A DNA stretch of 64,000 nt from positions 1 to 64,000 of the forward strand of contig UQTR01000002.1 in the NCBI GenBank assembly GCA_900544065.1. Direction: 5' to 3'. The DNA comes from an uncultured Collinsella sp. GTDB lineage: Bacteria; Actinomycetota; Coriobacteriia; Coriobacteriales; Coriobacteriaceae. Under the pieces are notes generated by a model that did not search any database, was not told the origin of the DNA, and worked only from the letters and a program-made list of their open reading frames with translations. Position 1 is the first letter of the stretch. Each line of letters begins with the position of its first letter. A program made the translations under genes and the position numbers. Below are positions 17,317 through 25,626 of the stretch, in pieces.

Positions 17317-19236
17317 CTACTCCAGCTCAAACGCTCCGGTGTAGAGCTGGTAGTAATACCCGCGCTTGGCGATCAGCTCGTCGTGGTTACCGCGCTCGAT
17401 AATGCGGCCGTGGTCCAGGCAGATGATCGCGTCGGAGTTGCGCACGGTGGACAGGCGGTGCGCGATGACAAACGTCGTGCGGCCCTCCATGAGCTTGTCC
17501 ATGCCCGCCTGCACGATAGCTTCGGTGCGGGTGTCGATGGAGCTCGTGGCCTCGTCCAGAATCATCGCCGGCGGATCGGCGACGGCGGCGCGCGCGATCG
17601 AGATCAGCTGGCGCTGACCCTGCGACAGCTGTGCGCCGTTGCCGGTGAGCATCGTGTCGTAGCCGTCGGGCAGGCGGGTGATAAAGTCGTCCGCGCCGGC
17701 GAGCTTTGCCGCCGCGATGCACTCCTCGTCGGTGGCGTCTAGGTTGCCGTAGCGGATGTTGTCCATCACGGTGCCGGTGAACAGGTTCACGTCCTGCAGC
17801 ACGACGCCCAGCGAGCGGCGCAGATCGGCCTTGCGGATCTTGTTGACGTTGATGCCGTCGTAGCGAATCTTGCCGTCGGCGATGTCATAGAAGCGGTTGA
17901 TGAGGTTGGTGATGGTCGTCTTGCCGGCACCGGTGGCGCCGACAAACGCGACCTTCTGGCCCGGCTTGGCAAACACGGACACGCCGTGCAGCACCTCGTG
18001 GTCGGGCGTGTAGCCAAAGTCGACGTTGTCCATGACCAGGTCGCCACGCAGCGGTACGTACTCGATCTCGCCGGTTGCGCGGTGCGGATGTTTCCACGCC
18101 CACATGCCGGTGTGGTGGTCGGCCTCCTCGAGCTGCCAGGTATCGGGGTTCACCTGCGCGTTGACGAGCGTCACGTAGCCTTCGTCGGCCTCGGGCTCCT
18201 CGTCGATGAGCTCAAAGATGCGGTCGGCGCCGGCGAGGCCCATGACCACGGCGTTGATCTGCTGCGAGATCTGACCGATCTGTCCGCAGAACTGCTTGGT
18301 CATGTTGAGGAACGGCACCACGACGGCGATGGACAGTGCCATGCCCGAGATGCTCAGGTTGGGCACGCCCAGCGCCAGGAAAATGCCGCCGGCAAGGGCT
18401 ACCAGCACGTAGAGCAGGTTGCCCAGGTTCATAAGGATAGGCATGAGGATGTTGGCGTACATGTTGGCCTTCTGCGAGACCTCGAAGAGCTTTTCGTTGC
18501 GCTCGTCAAAATCGGCCTCGGCGGCAGACTCGTGGCAGAATGCCTTGACGACCTTCTGACCGTTCATGACTTCCTCGATATGGCCCTCGACCACGCCGAG
18601 CTCGGTCTGCTGCGCAATAAAGAAACGCGCGGAGTTGGAGCCGAGCAGCTTGGTCATAAAGGTCATAAAGACGACGCCGGCCACAATGACCAGGCACATC
18701 CACACGCTGTAGTACAGCATGATAAAGAACACCGTGACGATGACGATGGTCGTCATGAGCAGGTTGGGCAGCGACTGGCTGATCATCTGGCGCAGCGTGT
18801 CGATGTCGTTGGTGTAGTGGCTCATGATGTCGCCGCGCTGGTGCGTGTCGAAGTAGCGAATCGGCAGGTCCTGCATGCGGTTGAACATCTTCTCGCGCAG
18901 CTTCTCGAGCGAGCCCTGCGTGACGATGGCCATGGCGCGGTTCCAGAACAGTGAGGACAAGATGCCGACGCCGTAGATGCAGGCGAGGGTGGTCACGAGC
19001 CGCAGAATCTTGGGCTGCGCGGTCGTCCAATCGCCCGACTGCCACGATTCGCTAATAATCTGCAGGGCGCTCTGAAGGAAGGTCGCGCCGATGGAGTTGA
19101 TGATGGCGCAGAGCACCACGCCGGCGACGACGAGGGGCAAAAGCACGGGGTAGAAGCCAAAGAGCGTCTTGATGAGGCGCGACATGGTGCCGCCCTTGCG
19201 GTTGAGCGCGCGCTCGGCGGTCGTTGCCTTACTCAT
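17317..19236 (-). CDS. ABC exporter half-transporter, permease-ATPase (subunit 2)
   Basis: Type IV ABC exporter chain of 639 residues: six membrane helices (about 20-330), then an ATPase domain with Walker A GATGAGKTT, signature LSQGQ and Walker B MILDEATSS, where the catalytic glutamate is present. An insert of about 40 residues (around VTLVNAQVNPDTWQLEEADHH) lies between the membrane and ATPase parts. Start ATG 19236 behind AAGGAGGTGAG; an earlier ATG has no site. It overlaps the upstream ABC gene by 8 bp, so the two are cotranslated and should form a heterodimer. Controlled by the MarR gene of the same operon; likely a drug or lipid exporter. Confidence 0.9.
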   Translation of the reverse strand: MSKATTAERALNRKGGTMSRLIKTLFGFYPVLLPLVVAGVVLCAIINSIGATFLQSALQIISESWQSGDWTTAQPKILRLVTTLACIYGVGILSSLFWNRAMAIVTQGSLEKLREKMFNRMQDLPIRYFDTHQRGDIMSHYTNDIDTLRQMISQSLPNLLMTTIVIVTVFFIMLYYSVWMCLVIVAGVVFMTFMTKLLGSNSARFFIAQQTELGVVEGHIEEVMNGQKVVKAFCHESAAEADFDERNEKLFEVSQKANMYANILMPILMNLGNLLYVLVALAGGIFLALGVPNLSISGMALSIAVVVPFLNMTKQFCGQIGQISQQINAVVMGLAGADRIFELIDEEPEADEGYVTLVNAQVNPDTWQLEEADHHTGMWAWKHPHRATGEIEYVPLRGDLVMDNVDFGYTPDHEVLHGVSVFAKPGQKVAFVGATGAGKTTITNLINRFYDIADGKIRYDGINVNKIRKADLRRSLGVVLQDVNLFTGTVMDNIRYGNLDATDEECIAAAKLAGADDFITRLPDGYDTMLTGNGAQLSQGQRQLISIARAAVADPPAMILDEATSSIDTRTEAIVQAGMDKLMEGRTTFVIAHRLSTVRNSDAIICLDHGRIIERGNHDELIAKRGYYYQLYTGAFELE

Positions 19237-21043
19237 GTGCCTCACCTCCTTCCTGGGCCTGAGCTTGCGTTGCGGATGCCTCGGTGTCGGCCTCGACGGC
19301 TCCTTCGCCCTCGGCAGACATCTTGTTTTGCGAGGTAAAGGTCTCGCGGTAGATCTCGCTTGTCTTGAGCAGCTCGTCATGGTTGCCGATCTGCGCGATA
19401 CGGCCGCCCTCCATGACGATGATGCGGTCTGCGTCCTGCACGGAGCTGATACGCTGGGCGATGATGAGCTTGGTCGTGTTGGGCAGATAGCTTGCCAACC
19501 CTGCGCGAATCTTGGCGTCGGTCTTGGTGTCGACGGCGCTGGTGGAGTCGTCCAAGATCAAGATCTTGGGGCGACGCAGCAGGGCACGCGCAATGCACAG
19601 GCGCTGCTTCTGACCGCCGGAAACATTGGAGCCGCCCTGCTCGATCCAGGTGTCGTAGCCCTTGGGGAAGCCGTCGACAAATTCGTCGGCGCAGGCCAGA
19701 TGTGCGGCCTCGCGGACTTCCTCGTCGGTGGCGTTCGGGTCGCCCCAGCGCAGGTTCTCGGCAATGGTGCCGCTAAACAGCACGTTTTTCTGCAGCACCA
19801 TGGCGACCTGGTGGCGCAGGGCGTCCAAGTCGTAGTCGCGCACGTCCGTGCCGCCCACGCGAACGGTGCCTTCGGTGGCGTCGTACAGGCGGGCGATGAG
19901 GTTTACGAGCGTGGACTTGGCCGAACCGGTGCCGCCGATGATGCCGATGGTCTCGCCGCTCTTAATGTGCAGGTCGATATCGTCGAGCGCCTGGCGCTTC
20001 GCATGCGCGGAATACTTAAAGCTCACGTGGTCAAAGTCGATGGAACCGTCGGCAACCTCGAGCACGGGCTCGGCGGGATTGGCAATCGTGGGCTCGGCGG
20101 CCAGCACCTCGGTAATGCGGTGCGCCGATTCGTCGGCCATGGTCACCATGACAAAGATCATCGACAGCTGCATCAGGCTCATGAGGATCTGGAAGCCATA
20201 GGTAAAGATCGAGGAGAGCTGGCCCACGTCGAACAGCGTGCCCTGGCTCGTGATGATGAGCTTGGAGCCCAGGTAGATGATGACGACAAACGCGCCGTTG
20301 ACGCAGATGTTCATCATGGGGTTGTTAAAGGCGAGCAGCTTCTCGGCGCGGGTGAAGTCCATCTGGACATCGCGCGCGGCGGCCGCGAACTTCTCCTTCT
20401 CAAAGTCTTCGCGCACATAGCTCTTGACCACGCGCATGCCGGTGACGTTTTCCTCGACGGACTCGTTAAGGGCATCGTACTTGTGGAACACGCGCGAGAA
20501 GATGGGGCGCACCTTAAAGATGATAAAGAACAGTCCAAAGCCCAGCAGCGGAATGATGACCAGGTAGACCATGGCGACGCTGCCGCCCATGATAAATGCC
20601 ATGGTAAAGGCGAAGATCAATACCAGCGGCGCGCGCACGGCGATACGGATGATCATCATAAAGGCCTGCTGCACGTTGTTGATGTCGGTGGTCAGGCGCG
20701 TGACGAGCGAGGAGCTCGAGAACTCATCGATGTTGGCAAAGCTGAACGTCTGGATTTTGTAGAACAGGTCGTGACGCAGGTTCTTGGCGAAGCCGCAGCT
20801 CGCATGGCTGCAGGTGACGCCTGCCGCGGCGCCAAAAGCAAGCGACGTCAGCGCGATGAGCACCAAAAGGCCCGCGGTGGGAAGCATCTCGGCTACGGTG
20901 GCGCCGTCTTTGATGGCGTCGATCAGGTTGGCGGTGATAAATGGAATCAGCATCTCGCAGAGCACCTCGCCAAGCACGAGCAACGGCGTGGCAACGGTGA
21001 CTTTCATATAGTCGCGGATGCTGCCCATGAGGGTTTTAATCAT
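19229..21043 (-). CDS. ABC exporter half-transporter, permease-ATPase (subunit 1, degenerate site)
   Basis: Type IV ABC exporter chain of 604 residues with six membrane helices and a C-terminal ATPase. Walker A is GGTGSAKST, the signature VSGGQ is canonical, but the residue after Walker B is aspartate (LILDDSTSA) instead of glutamate. This is the hallmark of the partner carrying the non-hydrolysing site in heterodimeric exporters such as BmrCD or TM287/288. It overlaps the MarR gene upstream by 8 bp and the second ABC gene by 8 bp. Confidence 0.9.
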   Translation of the reverse strand: MIKTLMGSIRDYMKVTVATPLLVLGEVLCEMLIPFITANLIDAIKDGATVAEMLPTAGLLVLIALTSLAFGAAAGVTCSHASCGFAKNLRHDLFYKIQTFSFANIDEFSSSSLVTRLTTDINNVQQAFMMIIRIAVRAPLVLIFAFTMAFIMGGSVAMVYLVIIPLLGFGLFFIIFKVRPIFSRVFHKYDALNESVEENVTGMRVVKSYVREDFEKEKFAAAARDVQMDFTRAEKLLAFNNPMMNICVNGAFVVIIYLGSKLIITSQGTLFDVGQLSSIFTYGFQILMSLMQLSMIFVMVTMADESAHRITEVLAAEPTIANPAEPVLEVADGSIDFDHVSFKYSAHAKRQALDDIDLHIKSGETIGIIGGTGSAKSTLVNLIARLYDATEGTVRVGGTDVRDYDLDALRHQVAMVLQKNVLFSGTIAENLRWGDPNATDEEVREAAHLACADEFVDGFPKGYDTWIEQGGSNVSGGQKQRLCIARALLRRPKILILDDSTSAVDTKTDAKIRAGLASYLPNTTKLIIAQRISSVQDADRIIVMEGGRIAQIGNHDELLKTSEIYRETFTSQNKMSAEGEGAVEADTEASATQAQAQEGGEAHE

Positions 21044-21539
21044 CCAGTTCCTCCCAGGTTACACGGATTTTCTCGAGCATTTCGGCGAGCTGCTCGCGCT
21101 CGTCGTGGGTGAGGGCACTAAAGGCTTGCTCTCTAAAGCGAATGCGGGCCGCCTGGTCGATGCGGGCGTTTTCCCGGCCGGTTTCGGTCAGGCGAATGGT
21201 GAGCTGCCGTCGATCCTTGGGGTTACGGCTGCGCTCGATGAGGCCGTTGAGCTCGAGCTTGGACAGGATCTCGGAAAGCGACCCCGGCTTGAGGTCAAAG
21301 TGCATGCCGAGTTCCTGCTGCGACATCTCGCCGCCGGGTTGCTTGGCCAGCAGGCAGATGATGGGCGCCTTGCCGGACACGCCTCCGCCATGAAAGTGCA
21401 TGTAATGGCCGCAAAAGCCCAGATTATTGAGGATGCGCTTAGCAAGCTTGTCTTCGGCGCTGACCGCTTCGGGTACATCCGCCGGCTGTGACGGGTCGCC
21501 GCCGGGCTCGTGCGGAAGGACGAGTGGTTCAACACACAT
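21036..21539 (-). CDS. MarR-family transcriptional regulator
   Basis: Winged-helix repressor of 167 residues. The recognition region is EMSQQELGMHFDLKPGSLSEILSKLELNGLIERSRNPKDRRQLTIRL in outline, with the conserved D-R wing. About 55 extra N-terminal residues are unlike the family. First gene of the operon with the two ABC exporter genes, which it probably represses until a drug-like ligand appears. A perfect 9-bp inverted repeat lies just upstream. Confidence 0.88.
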   Translation of the reverse strand: MCVEPLVLPHEPGGDPSQPADVPEAVSAEDKLAKRILNNLGFCGHYMHFHGGGVSGKAPIICLLAKQPGGEMSQQELGMHFDLKPGSLSEILSKLELNGLIERSRNPKDRRQLTIRLTETGRENARIDQAARIRFREQAFSALTHDEREQLAEMLEKIRVTWEELDD

Positions 21540-21560
21540 ATCTAAGCTTCGCTCCTTTCT

Positions 21561-21596
21561 TTAGTTAGGTAGAGGAATTGTTTTGTGCCTAACTAA
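21561..21596. promoter_or_regulatory. Candidate MarR operator
   Basis: TTAGTTAGG (21561-21569) and CCTAACTAA (21588-21596) are perfect inverted repeats 18 bp apart, 22 bp upstream of the MarR start. MarR proteins usually bind such symmetric AT-rich sites over their own promoter. Confidence 0.55.
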
Positions 21597-21640
21597 TCTA
21601 GGAGCGTGAGAAATAAATGTCAAGGTACCAAACTTATTAA

Positions 21641-21780
21641 GTTACGGCGTTTTACCAAACGCCGTAACCGCTCGACGCTGCAAACGCTCCTAAGCGGCAA
21701 TCTGGCGTTCAATCGTCGGGCATGGCCACAAGGCCTATGCCCTCCTCTTTCACGCCACCTTGCTCGCTTAGGAACGTTTT
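21641..21780 (+). repeat. Three-helix structured repeat, copy 1
   Basis: Helix A: 21641-21650 with 21659-21668, loop TTTACCAA. Then TCGACGCTGC. Helix B: 21682-21696 with 21765-21779. Inside B lie the conserved CAATCTGGCGTTCAAT (21698-21713), helix C (21718-21727 with 21732-21742, loop ACAA, one bulged base), and TTTCACGCCACCTTGC. Copy 2 at 56696 has the same unpaired segments but different, still complementary stems. Strand is arbitrary. No coding potential. Confidence 0.7.
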
Positions 21781-21827
21781 CGCTGTCCGTCCTCAATCTG
21801 CGGCGCTGCCTCGGTTGGCATTTGGGT

Positions 21828-21857
21828 AATCCCTTGGGGACGGAGGAAAAACGGATC
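21828..21857. repeat. GGGGACGGAGGAAAA repeat fragment, copy 1
   Basis: AATCCC followed by GGGGACGGAGGAAAAACGGATC. Nearly the same sequence lies inside the M20 peptidase gene at 45096-45124. Confidence 0.55.
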
Positions 21858-21896
21858 ATTCTGGGCTGTGGTGACACCCTTCCGAAGTTGCTTTGC

Positions 21897-22052
21897 CCAA
21901 AACTATGCCGGATTACTACGATGAATTCGAAATCTCAGACCTCGGCATTGTTTTTCGGAAAATCACAAGCTGTCTACCTGCGGTTTTGCTGGAGTGCAAT
22001 TTGTTGTGGTTGGAGACTGGCGGTTTATCGTAGTAATCCGGCATAGTTTTGG
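21897..22052. repeat. MITE-like element with perfect 26-bp terminal inverted repeats
   Basis: Arms at 21897-21922 and 22027-22052 are exact reverse complements (core ACTATGCCGGATTACTACG) around 104 bp with no gene. A perfect long terminal repeat on a 156-bp non-coding unit is typical of a miniature mobile element. No target duplication is obvious. Confidence 0.6.
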
Positions 22053-22232
22053 AATGGTAGTAAATAGGTGGCAGCTACTGTGCCGCTGCTGCCGTGATTT
22101 GCCTCCCATTTCCGAAACCTTTCCGCAACAATGCGTTCTTCGCGACCCTAGTGACTGCTCACGACGCCTCCTGCGCTACACTTAGTCGCACTATGGCGAC
22201 ATCGCGCCGCGCCCGACCCAAGGGGGACTCTC

Positions 22233-23057
22233 ATGAAGAATACTCAGCTGCTGCTGATTAACGATATGTGCGGCTACGGCAAGGTCGCGCTTTCCGCCAT
22301 GCTGCCGGTGCTGTCGCACATGGGTTACCGTATCCACAATCTGCCGACGGCACTTGTGTCCGATACGCTCAACTATCCCAAGTTCTACATCCACGACACC
22401 ACCGAGTACGTGCGCCAAAGCCTCGCTATCTGGGAGGAGCTCGGCTTTGAGTTCGACGCCATCTCGACCGGCTTTATCGTGACCGAGGAAGAGACGCGCA
22501 TCATCTCGGACTTTTGCCATCGCCGTGCGCAAAAGGGCACCAAGGTGTTCGTCGACCCCATCATGGGCGACAACGGCAAGCTCTATGCGGGCGTGCCCGA
22601 GTCCACGATTGGCCTTATGCGGCATCTGTTGGAGTGCGCAGACTACGCGGTGCCCAACTATACCGAGGCGTGCCTGCTTACCGATACGCCTATCGCCGAG
22701 CAAATTACGCCCGACGAGGCCCGCGCCCTTGTGGACGCCGTGCGTGAGCTGGGTGCCAAGTCTGTGGTCATTACGAGCGCCGTAGTCAATGGCACGAACG
22801 CGGTTATCGGTTACGACCATGTGGCGGGGGAGTACTTTACGATTCCCTTTGAGCTCATTCCGGTTTATTTCCCGGGCACGGGCGACACGTTCTCGGCGGT
22901 GCTCGTCGGCCGCGCGATGGCCGGTTGGAGTCTGCAGCGCGCGACGGCCGATGCCATGCGTGTGGTGGCTGAGCTTATCGAGCGCAATGCCGACCAGGAG
23001 GACAAGTCGGCCGGCCTTCCCATCGAGGCCTGCCTGGATGTGATTGACCATGAGTAA
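22233..23057 (+). CDS. Pyridoxamine/pyridoxal kinase-like protein
   Basis: Ribokinase-fold kinase of 274 residues of the PdxK/PdxY type. The anion-hole motif GTGDTF (FPGTGDTFSAVLVG) with the catalytic Asp is present, and the N-terminus LLINDMCGYGKVALSAMLPVL matches the pyridoxamine kinase branch. It would phosphorylate B6 vitamers with ATP. It starts behind AAGGGGGAC and overlaps the next gene by 8 bp (ATGAGTAA). A ThiD-like activity is possible. Confidence 0.85.
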   Translation: MKNTQLLLINDMCGYGKVALSAMLPVLSHMGYRIHNLPTALVSDTLNYPKFYIHDTTEYVRQSLAIWEELGFEFDAISTGFIVTEEETRIISDFCHRRAQKGTKVFVDPIMGDNGKLYAGVPESTIGLMRHLLECADYAVPNYTEACLLTDTPIAEQITPDEARALVDAVRELGAKSVVITSAVVNGTNAVIGYDHVAGEYFTIPFELIPVYFPGTGDTFSAVLVGRAMAGWSLQRATADAMRVVAELIERNADQEDKSAGLPIEACLDVIDHE

Positions 23058-23379
23058 TGCTGGCGAGGGCGGCGTCAAGCCTGCGGGCGAGAACAAGCCG
23101 CTCGGCGCTCCGCGTGGCAAGCGCCCGCGTATTCGCATTAGCTGCGTGGACCAGCTGGGGACGTGCCGCTGCCACCATGGTCACAAGCCCGGCGACGTCT
23201 TCGACTTCGACCGAGACCGCGGCAAGATGTGCGCCATGGCCTGCCATGTGGGCTTTCCCTATATCGATATCCTGCGCTATGGCGGAACCGTGCCTGGCAA
23301 CAAGCCCGGCACGGCAAAGTTCTGCTGTCCCGAGGTCGATACACTGAACGTTTGGCTTGCCGAGATCGTAGACGAGTAG
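23050..23379 (+). CDS. TIGR04076-family cysteine-rich protein
   Basis: Small soluble protein of 109 residues with Cys clusters (CRCHHGHKPGD, MCAMACH, FCCPEVD), matching the TIGR04076 family of unknown function. The start is taken at ATG 23050, inside the stop of the kinase gene, which implies translational coupling. The Cys/His pattern could bind a metal. No function can be assigned. Confidence 0.7.
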   Translation: MSNAGEGGVKPAGENKPLGAPRGKRPRIRISCVDQLGTCRCHHGHKPGDVFDFDRDRGKMCAMACHVGFPYIDILRYGGTVPGNKPGTAKFCCPEVDTLNVWLAEIVDE

Positions 23380-23387
23380 TCGGGCGC

Positions 23388-23420
23388 AATGTGACAAAGG
23401 GACAGCCCCTTTGCCACATT
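23388..23420. repeat. GACAAAGGG-type palindrome, copy 2
   Basis: AATGTGACAAAGGG...CCCTTTGCCACATT palindrome with one mismatch. Together with copy 3 at 24934 it brackets the ATPase gene. Confidence 0.7.
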
Positions 23421-23460
23421 CGCCGGTGGTGCCCCTTCTTTTACTTATAATCTCAAATCT

Positions 23461-23542
23461 CTGCATTTCATCCGATTTTAGGTTCTAAAAATTCTGCGTT
23501 TCATCGATAATCAAGCATATAAAACTTTGCATTTCATTCGAT
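23461..23542 (+). promoter_or_regulatory. Three 33-bp-spaced direct repeats upstream of the ATPase
   Basis: CTGCATTTCATCCGAT, CTGCGTTTCATCGATA and TTGCATTTCATTCGAT start at 23461, 23494 and 23527, an exact 33-bp period (about three helical turns). The last ends 20 bp before the ATPase start. The regular phasing suggests binding sites for one protein on one face of the DNA. Confidence 0.55.
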
Positions 23543-23561
23543 GACGCTGAGGGGAGAGCCT

Positions 23562-24923
23562 ATGCTGCGTAGGAAAATAGCGGCAGAGCTGGAGCGTTGG
23601 CTGAAGTCTTCCGAGCAAAAGGCCTTGTTCATTACGGGTTCTCGCCAGATTGGCAAAAGCTATTCGATTCGCGCATTTGGCAAAGCCAACCATGCAACCT
23701 TCATCGAGCTTAACCTCATGGAAAACCGCCAGGCAAAAGATGCTCTTCTCGAGGCGCGGGATGCCGATGATTTCATCAGCAGGGTGACGCTTCTTTCGGG
23801 AAAGTCGATTGCACCAGGCAAAACGCTTGTGTTTATCGATGAGGTCCAGGAGGCCCCCGACATCATGACGATGGCAAAGTTCCTTGTTGAGGACGGGAGG
23901 TGCCGCTGGGCGTTTTCGGGGTCAATGCTCGGGACTCAGTTCAAGGGCGTCAGGTCCTATCCCGTGGGGTATGTTCACGAGCTTAGGATGTTCCCGCTCG
24001 ATTTTGAGGAGTTTTGCTGGGCAATCGGGGTGAGCGAGGGGGCTCGCCAAACGATACGTGACGCGTGTATCAGCGAGAGGCCCGTTCCTGATTACATTCA
24101 TGACGCGATGATGGCAAACTTCAGGACCTATACCGTTGTCGGCGGAATGCCGGAGGTCGTGCAGCGTTTCCTTGACACGCGGGGCGACCTTGCCTCTGTT
24201 CGTCAGCTGCAGTCAGAGCTCAACGAACAGTACCGGCGGGATATCTCCAAGTATGCAAGCGGGCGAGCCCTTCAGGTGCAGAGCATCTACGATCAGCTCC
24301 CTATTATGCTCGAGGGCGAAAACAAGCGCTTCGTGCTCAATTCCATTGACCCCAAGGCTCACTACGAGAAGTATCAGCGAGATTTTGTATGGCTTGTCGA
24401 TGCCGGCGTTGCTCTCAAAGCCGATATCGTAACCGAGCCAAAATCGCCCCTGCTCAAGACGGCACGGCCATCGCAGTTCAAGCTATATCAATCGGATACG
24501 GGCATGTTGATGGCGCGCTACCCCGTTGGAGTCGCCCAAGCGGCGTATCTTGATAGCAAAGAGCCCAATCTGGGCGGCATTTACGAAAACGTGGTGGCCC
24601 AGCAGCTGGCTGCCCAAAATCGCCAGCTTTACTACTATCAGACAAAAAAGCGCGGTGAAGTGGACTTTGTGGTCGATGGACCGGATGGGACGGCTGTTCC
24701 GATCGAGGTTAAATCGGGCTCCTATTACCACGCGCACGCTGCGCTCGGTCATGTGCTTGATACGGCTGAATATGGCGTAAGGCTCGGGATTGTTTTCTCG
24801 AGAGGCAACGTTGAGCGCAACGGAGCGGTTCTCTATTTGCCGCTATATGCGACCTGGGCCCTTTCGGATGTTTTGGGCGACTCCTGCGCCGAGGGGATAA
24901 AGCTGGAGGTCAAGCCGGTCTAG
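23562..24923 (+). CDS. AAA+ ATPase with DUF4143 domain
   Basis: ATP-binding protein of 453 residues. Walker A is GSRQIGKS (about residue 25-32) and Walker B is TLVFIDEVQE; the C-terminal DUF4143 region includes a PD-(D/E)XK-like strip (GEVDFVVDGPDGTAVPIEVKSG) with the Asp, Glu and Lys expected of that fold. Such proteins are widespread in anaerobes and their role is unknown. Start ATG 23562 behind GGGGAGAG; ATG 23541 is weaker. A single-gene unit with phased repeats upstream and palindromes on both sides, which suggests acquisition as a cassette. Confidence 0.85.
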   Translation: MLRRKIAAELERWLKSSEQKALFITGSRQIGKSYSIRAFGKANHATFIELNLMENRQAKDALLEARDADDFISRVTLLSGKSIAPGKTLVFIDEVQEAPDIMTMAKFLVEDGRCRWAFSGSMLGTQFKGVRSYPVGYVHELRMFPLDFEEFCWAIGVSEGARQTIRDACISERPVPDYIHDAMMANFRTYTVVGGMPEVVQRFLDTRGDLASVRQLQSELNEQYRRDISKYASGRALQVQSIYDQLPIMLEGENKRFVLNSIDPKAHYEKYQRDFVWLVDAGVALKADIVTEPKSPLLKTARPSQFKLYQSDTGMLMARYPVGVAQAAYLDSKEPNLGGIYENVVAQQLAAQNRQLYYYQTKKRGEVDFVVDGPDGTAVPIEVKSGSYYHAHAALGHVLDTAEYGVRLGIVFSRGNVERNGAVLYLPLYATWALSDVLGDSCAEGIKLEVKPV

Positions 24924-24933
24924 GGCCAGTCCC

Positions 24934-24968
24934 GAATGTGACAAAGGGGCAGTCTCTTTGTCACATTC
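24934..24968. repeat. GACAAAGGG-type palindrome, copy 3
   Basis: GAATGTGACAAAG...CTTTGTCACATTC perfect 13-bp arms around GGGCAGTCT. Lies 10 bp after the ATPase stop and may serve as its terminator. Confidence 0.7.
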
Positions 24969-25018
24969 ATGAGCGTGGATTTTCTCCCGTTTAGGGCGCG
25001 GTTCGTGCGCCCACGAAC

Positions 25019-25465
25019 CTACAGCTGCTCGAGCATGGCCGTGCAGCCGGCGAGCACGTCGCGGTAGGTGGCATCGAAATTGCCGGTGTACCAGGGATCG
25101 GCCACGTCGCCGGGGCGCTCGGTCCAATCGAGCAAGCGCGTAATCTTGCCGTCGGGGTCGTCGCCAAAGATGCGACGCAGGCCGCGCGCGTTCTCAGCAT
25201 CCATATAGACAATGTGATCCCAGTCGCCATACTCCGCGCGGCGCACCTGGCGCGCGCGGTGGGCAACGACGGGAATCCCGACTTCGCGCAGCTTGGCGAC
25301 CGTGCCATGATGCGGCGGGTTGCCGATCTCCTCGGTTGAGGTCGCTGCGGAATCGATGACAAACTCCGCCTCGCGCCCAGCGCAGCGCACGAGCTCGGTA
25401 AGCACTGACTCAGCCATCGTCGAGCGACAGATATTCCCATGACAGACAAATAGGATTTTGCGCAT
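25019..25465 (-). CDS. Low-molecular-weight protein-tyrosine phosphatase (rebuilt by the integrative element)
   Basis: Phosphatase of 148 residues. The P-loop CHGNICRS (C8, R14) gives the CX5R catalytic motif, and DPWY supplies the general acid Asp. It removes phosphate from tyrosine residues of proteins. The left att core (25434-25446) lies within codons 7-11, so residues 1-7 (MRKILFV) and the promoter come from the element. The displaced native start (MQRVLFICHGNICR) is at 33014. The gene is intact as it stands, with GAGAGG upstream of ATG 25465. Confidence 0.93.
   Translation of the reverse strand: MRKILFVCHGNICRSTMAESVLTELVRCAGREAEFVIDSAATSTEEIGNPPHHGTVAKLREVGIPVVAHRARQVRRAEYGDWDHIVYMDAENARGLRRIFGDDPDGKITRLLDWTERPGDVADPWYTGNFDATYRDVLAGCTAMLEQL
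25434..25446. other. attL core within LMW-PTP codons
   Basis: TTCCCATGACAGA, complementary to the codons for the start of CHGN. The same 13 bp recur at 32983-32995. Arm-type GTCGTAA sites lie 138-187 bp to the right. Confidence 0.8.
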
Positions 25466-25583
25466 TGGCTAAAACCTCTCGAATATCAGAGTTTTCGCAG
25501 ATAATCGCACTGCTTTTTGATCCCTCGTCAAGGACAGAATATCAAATTGATTCATAAATGAGCGGATTATTCTTCTTTCCAGC

Positions 25584-25620
25584 GTCGTAAGAATTGTCGT
25601 AAAGAACGAGGGTTTACGAC
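25584..25620. promoter_or_regulatory. Left arm-type integrase sites
   Basis: GTCGTAA at 25584-25590 and 25596-25602, and its inverse TTACGAC at 25614-25620. A direct pair recurs at the right end (32904-32910, 32915-32921). Tn916/lambda-type integrases bind such arm repeats with their N-terminal domain. Confidence 0.6.
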
Positions 25621-25626
25621 TTGTTG

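Noticed and set aside
23461..23542. CRISPR-like array upstream of the ATPase
   Set aside because: Only three degenerate 16-bp units; spacers are not separable from repeats, and no cas genes are present. Operator-like phasing is more likely.
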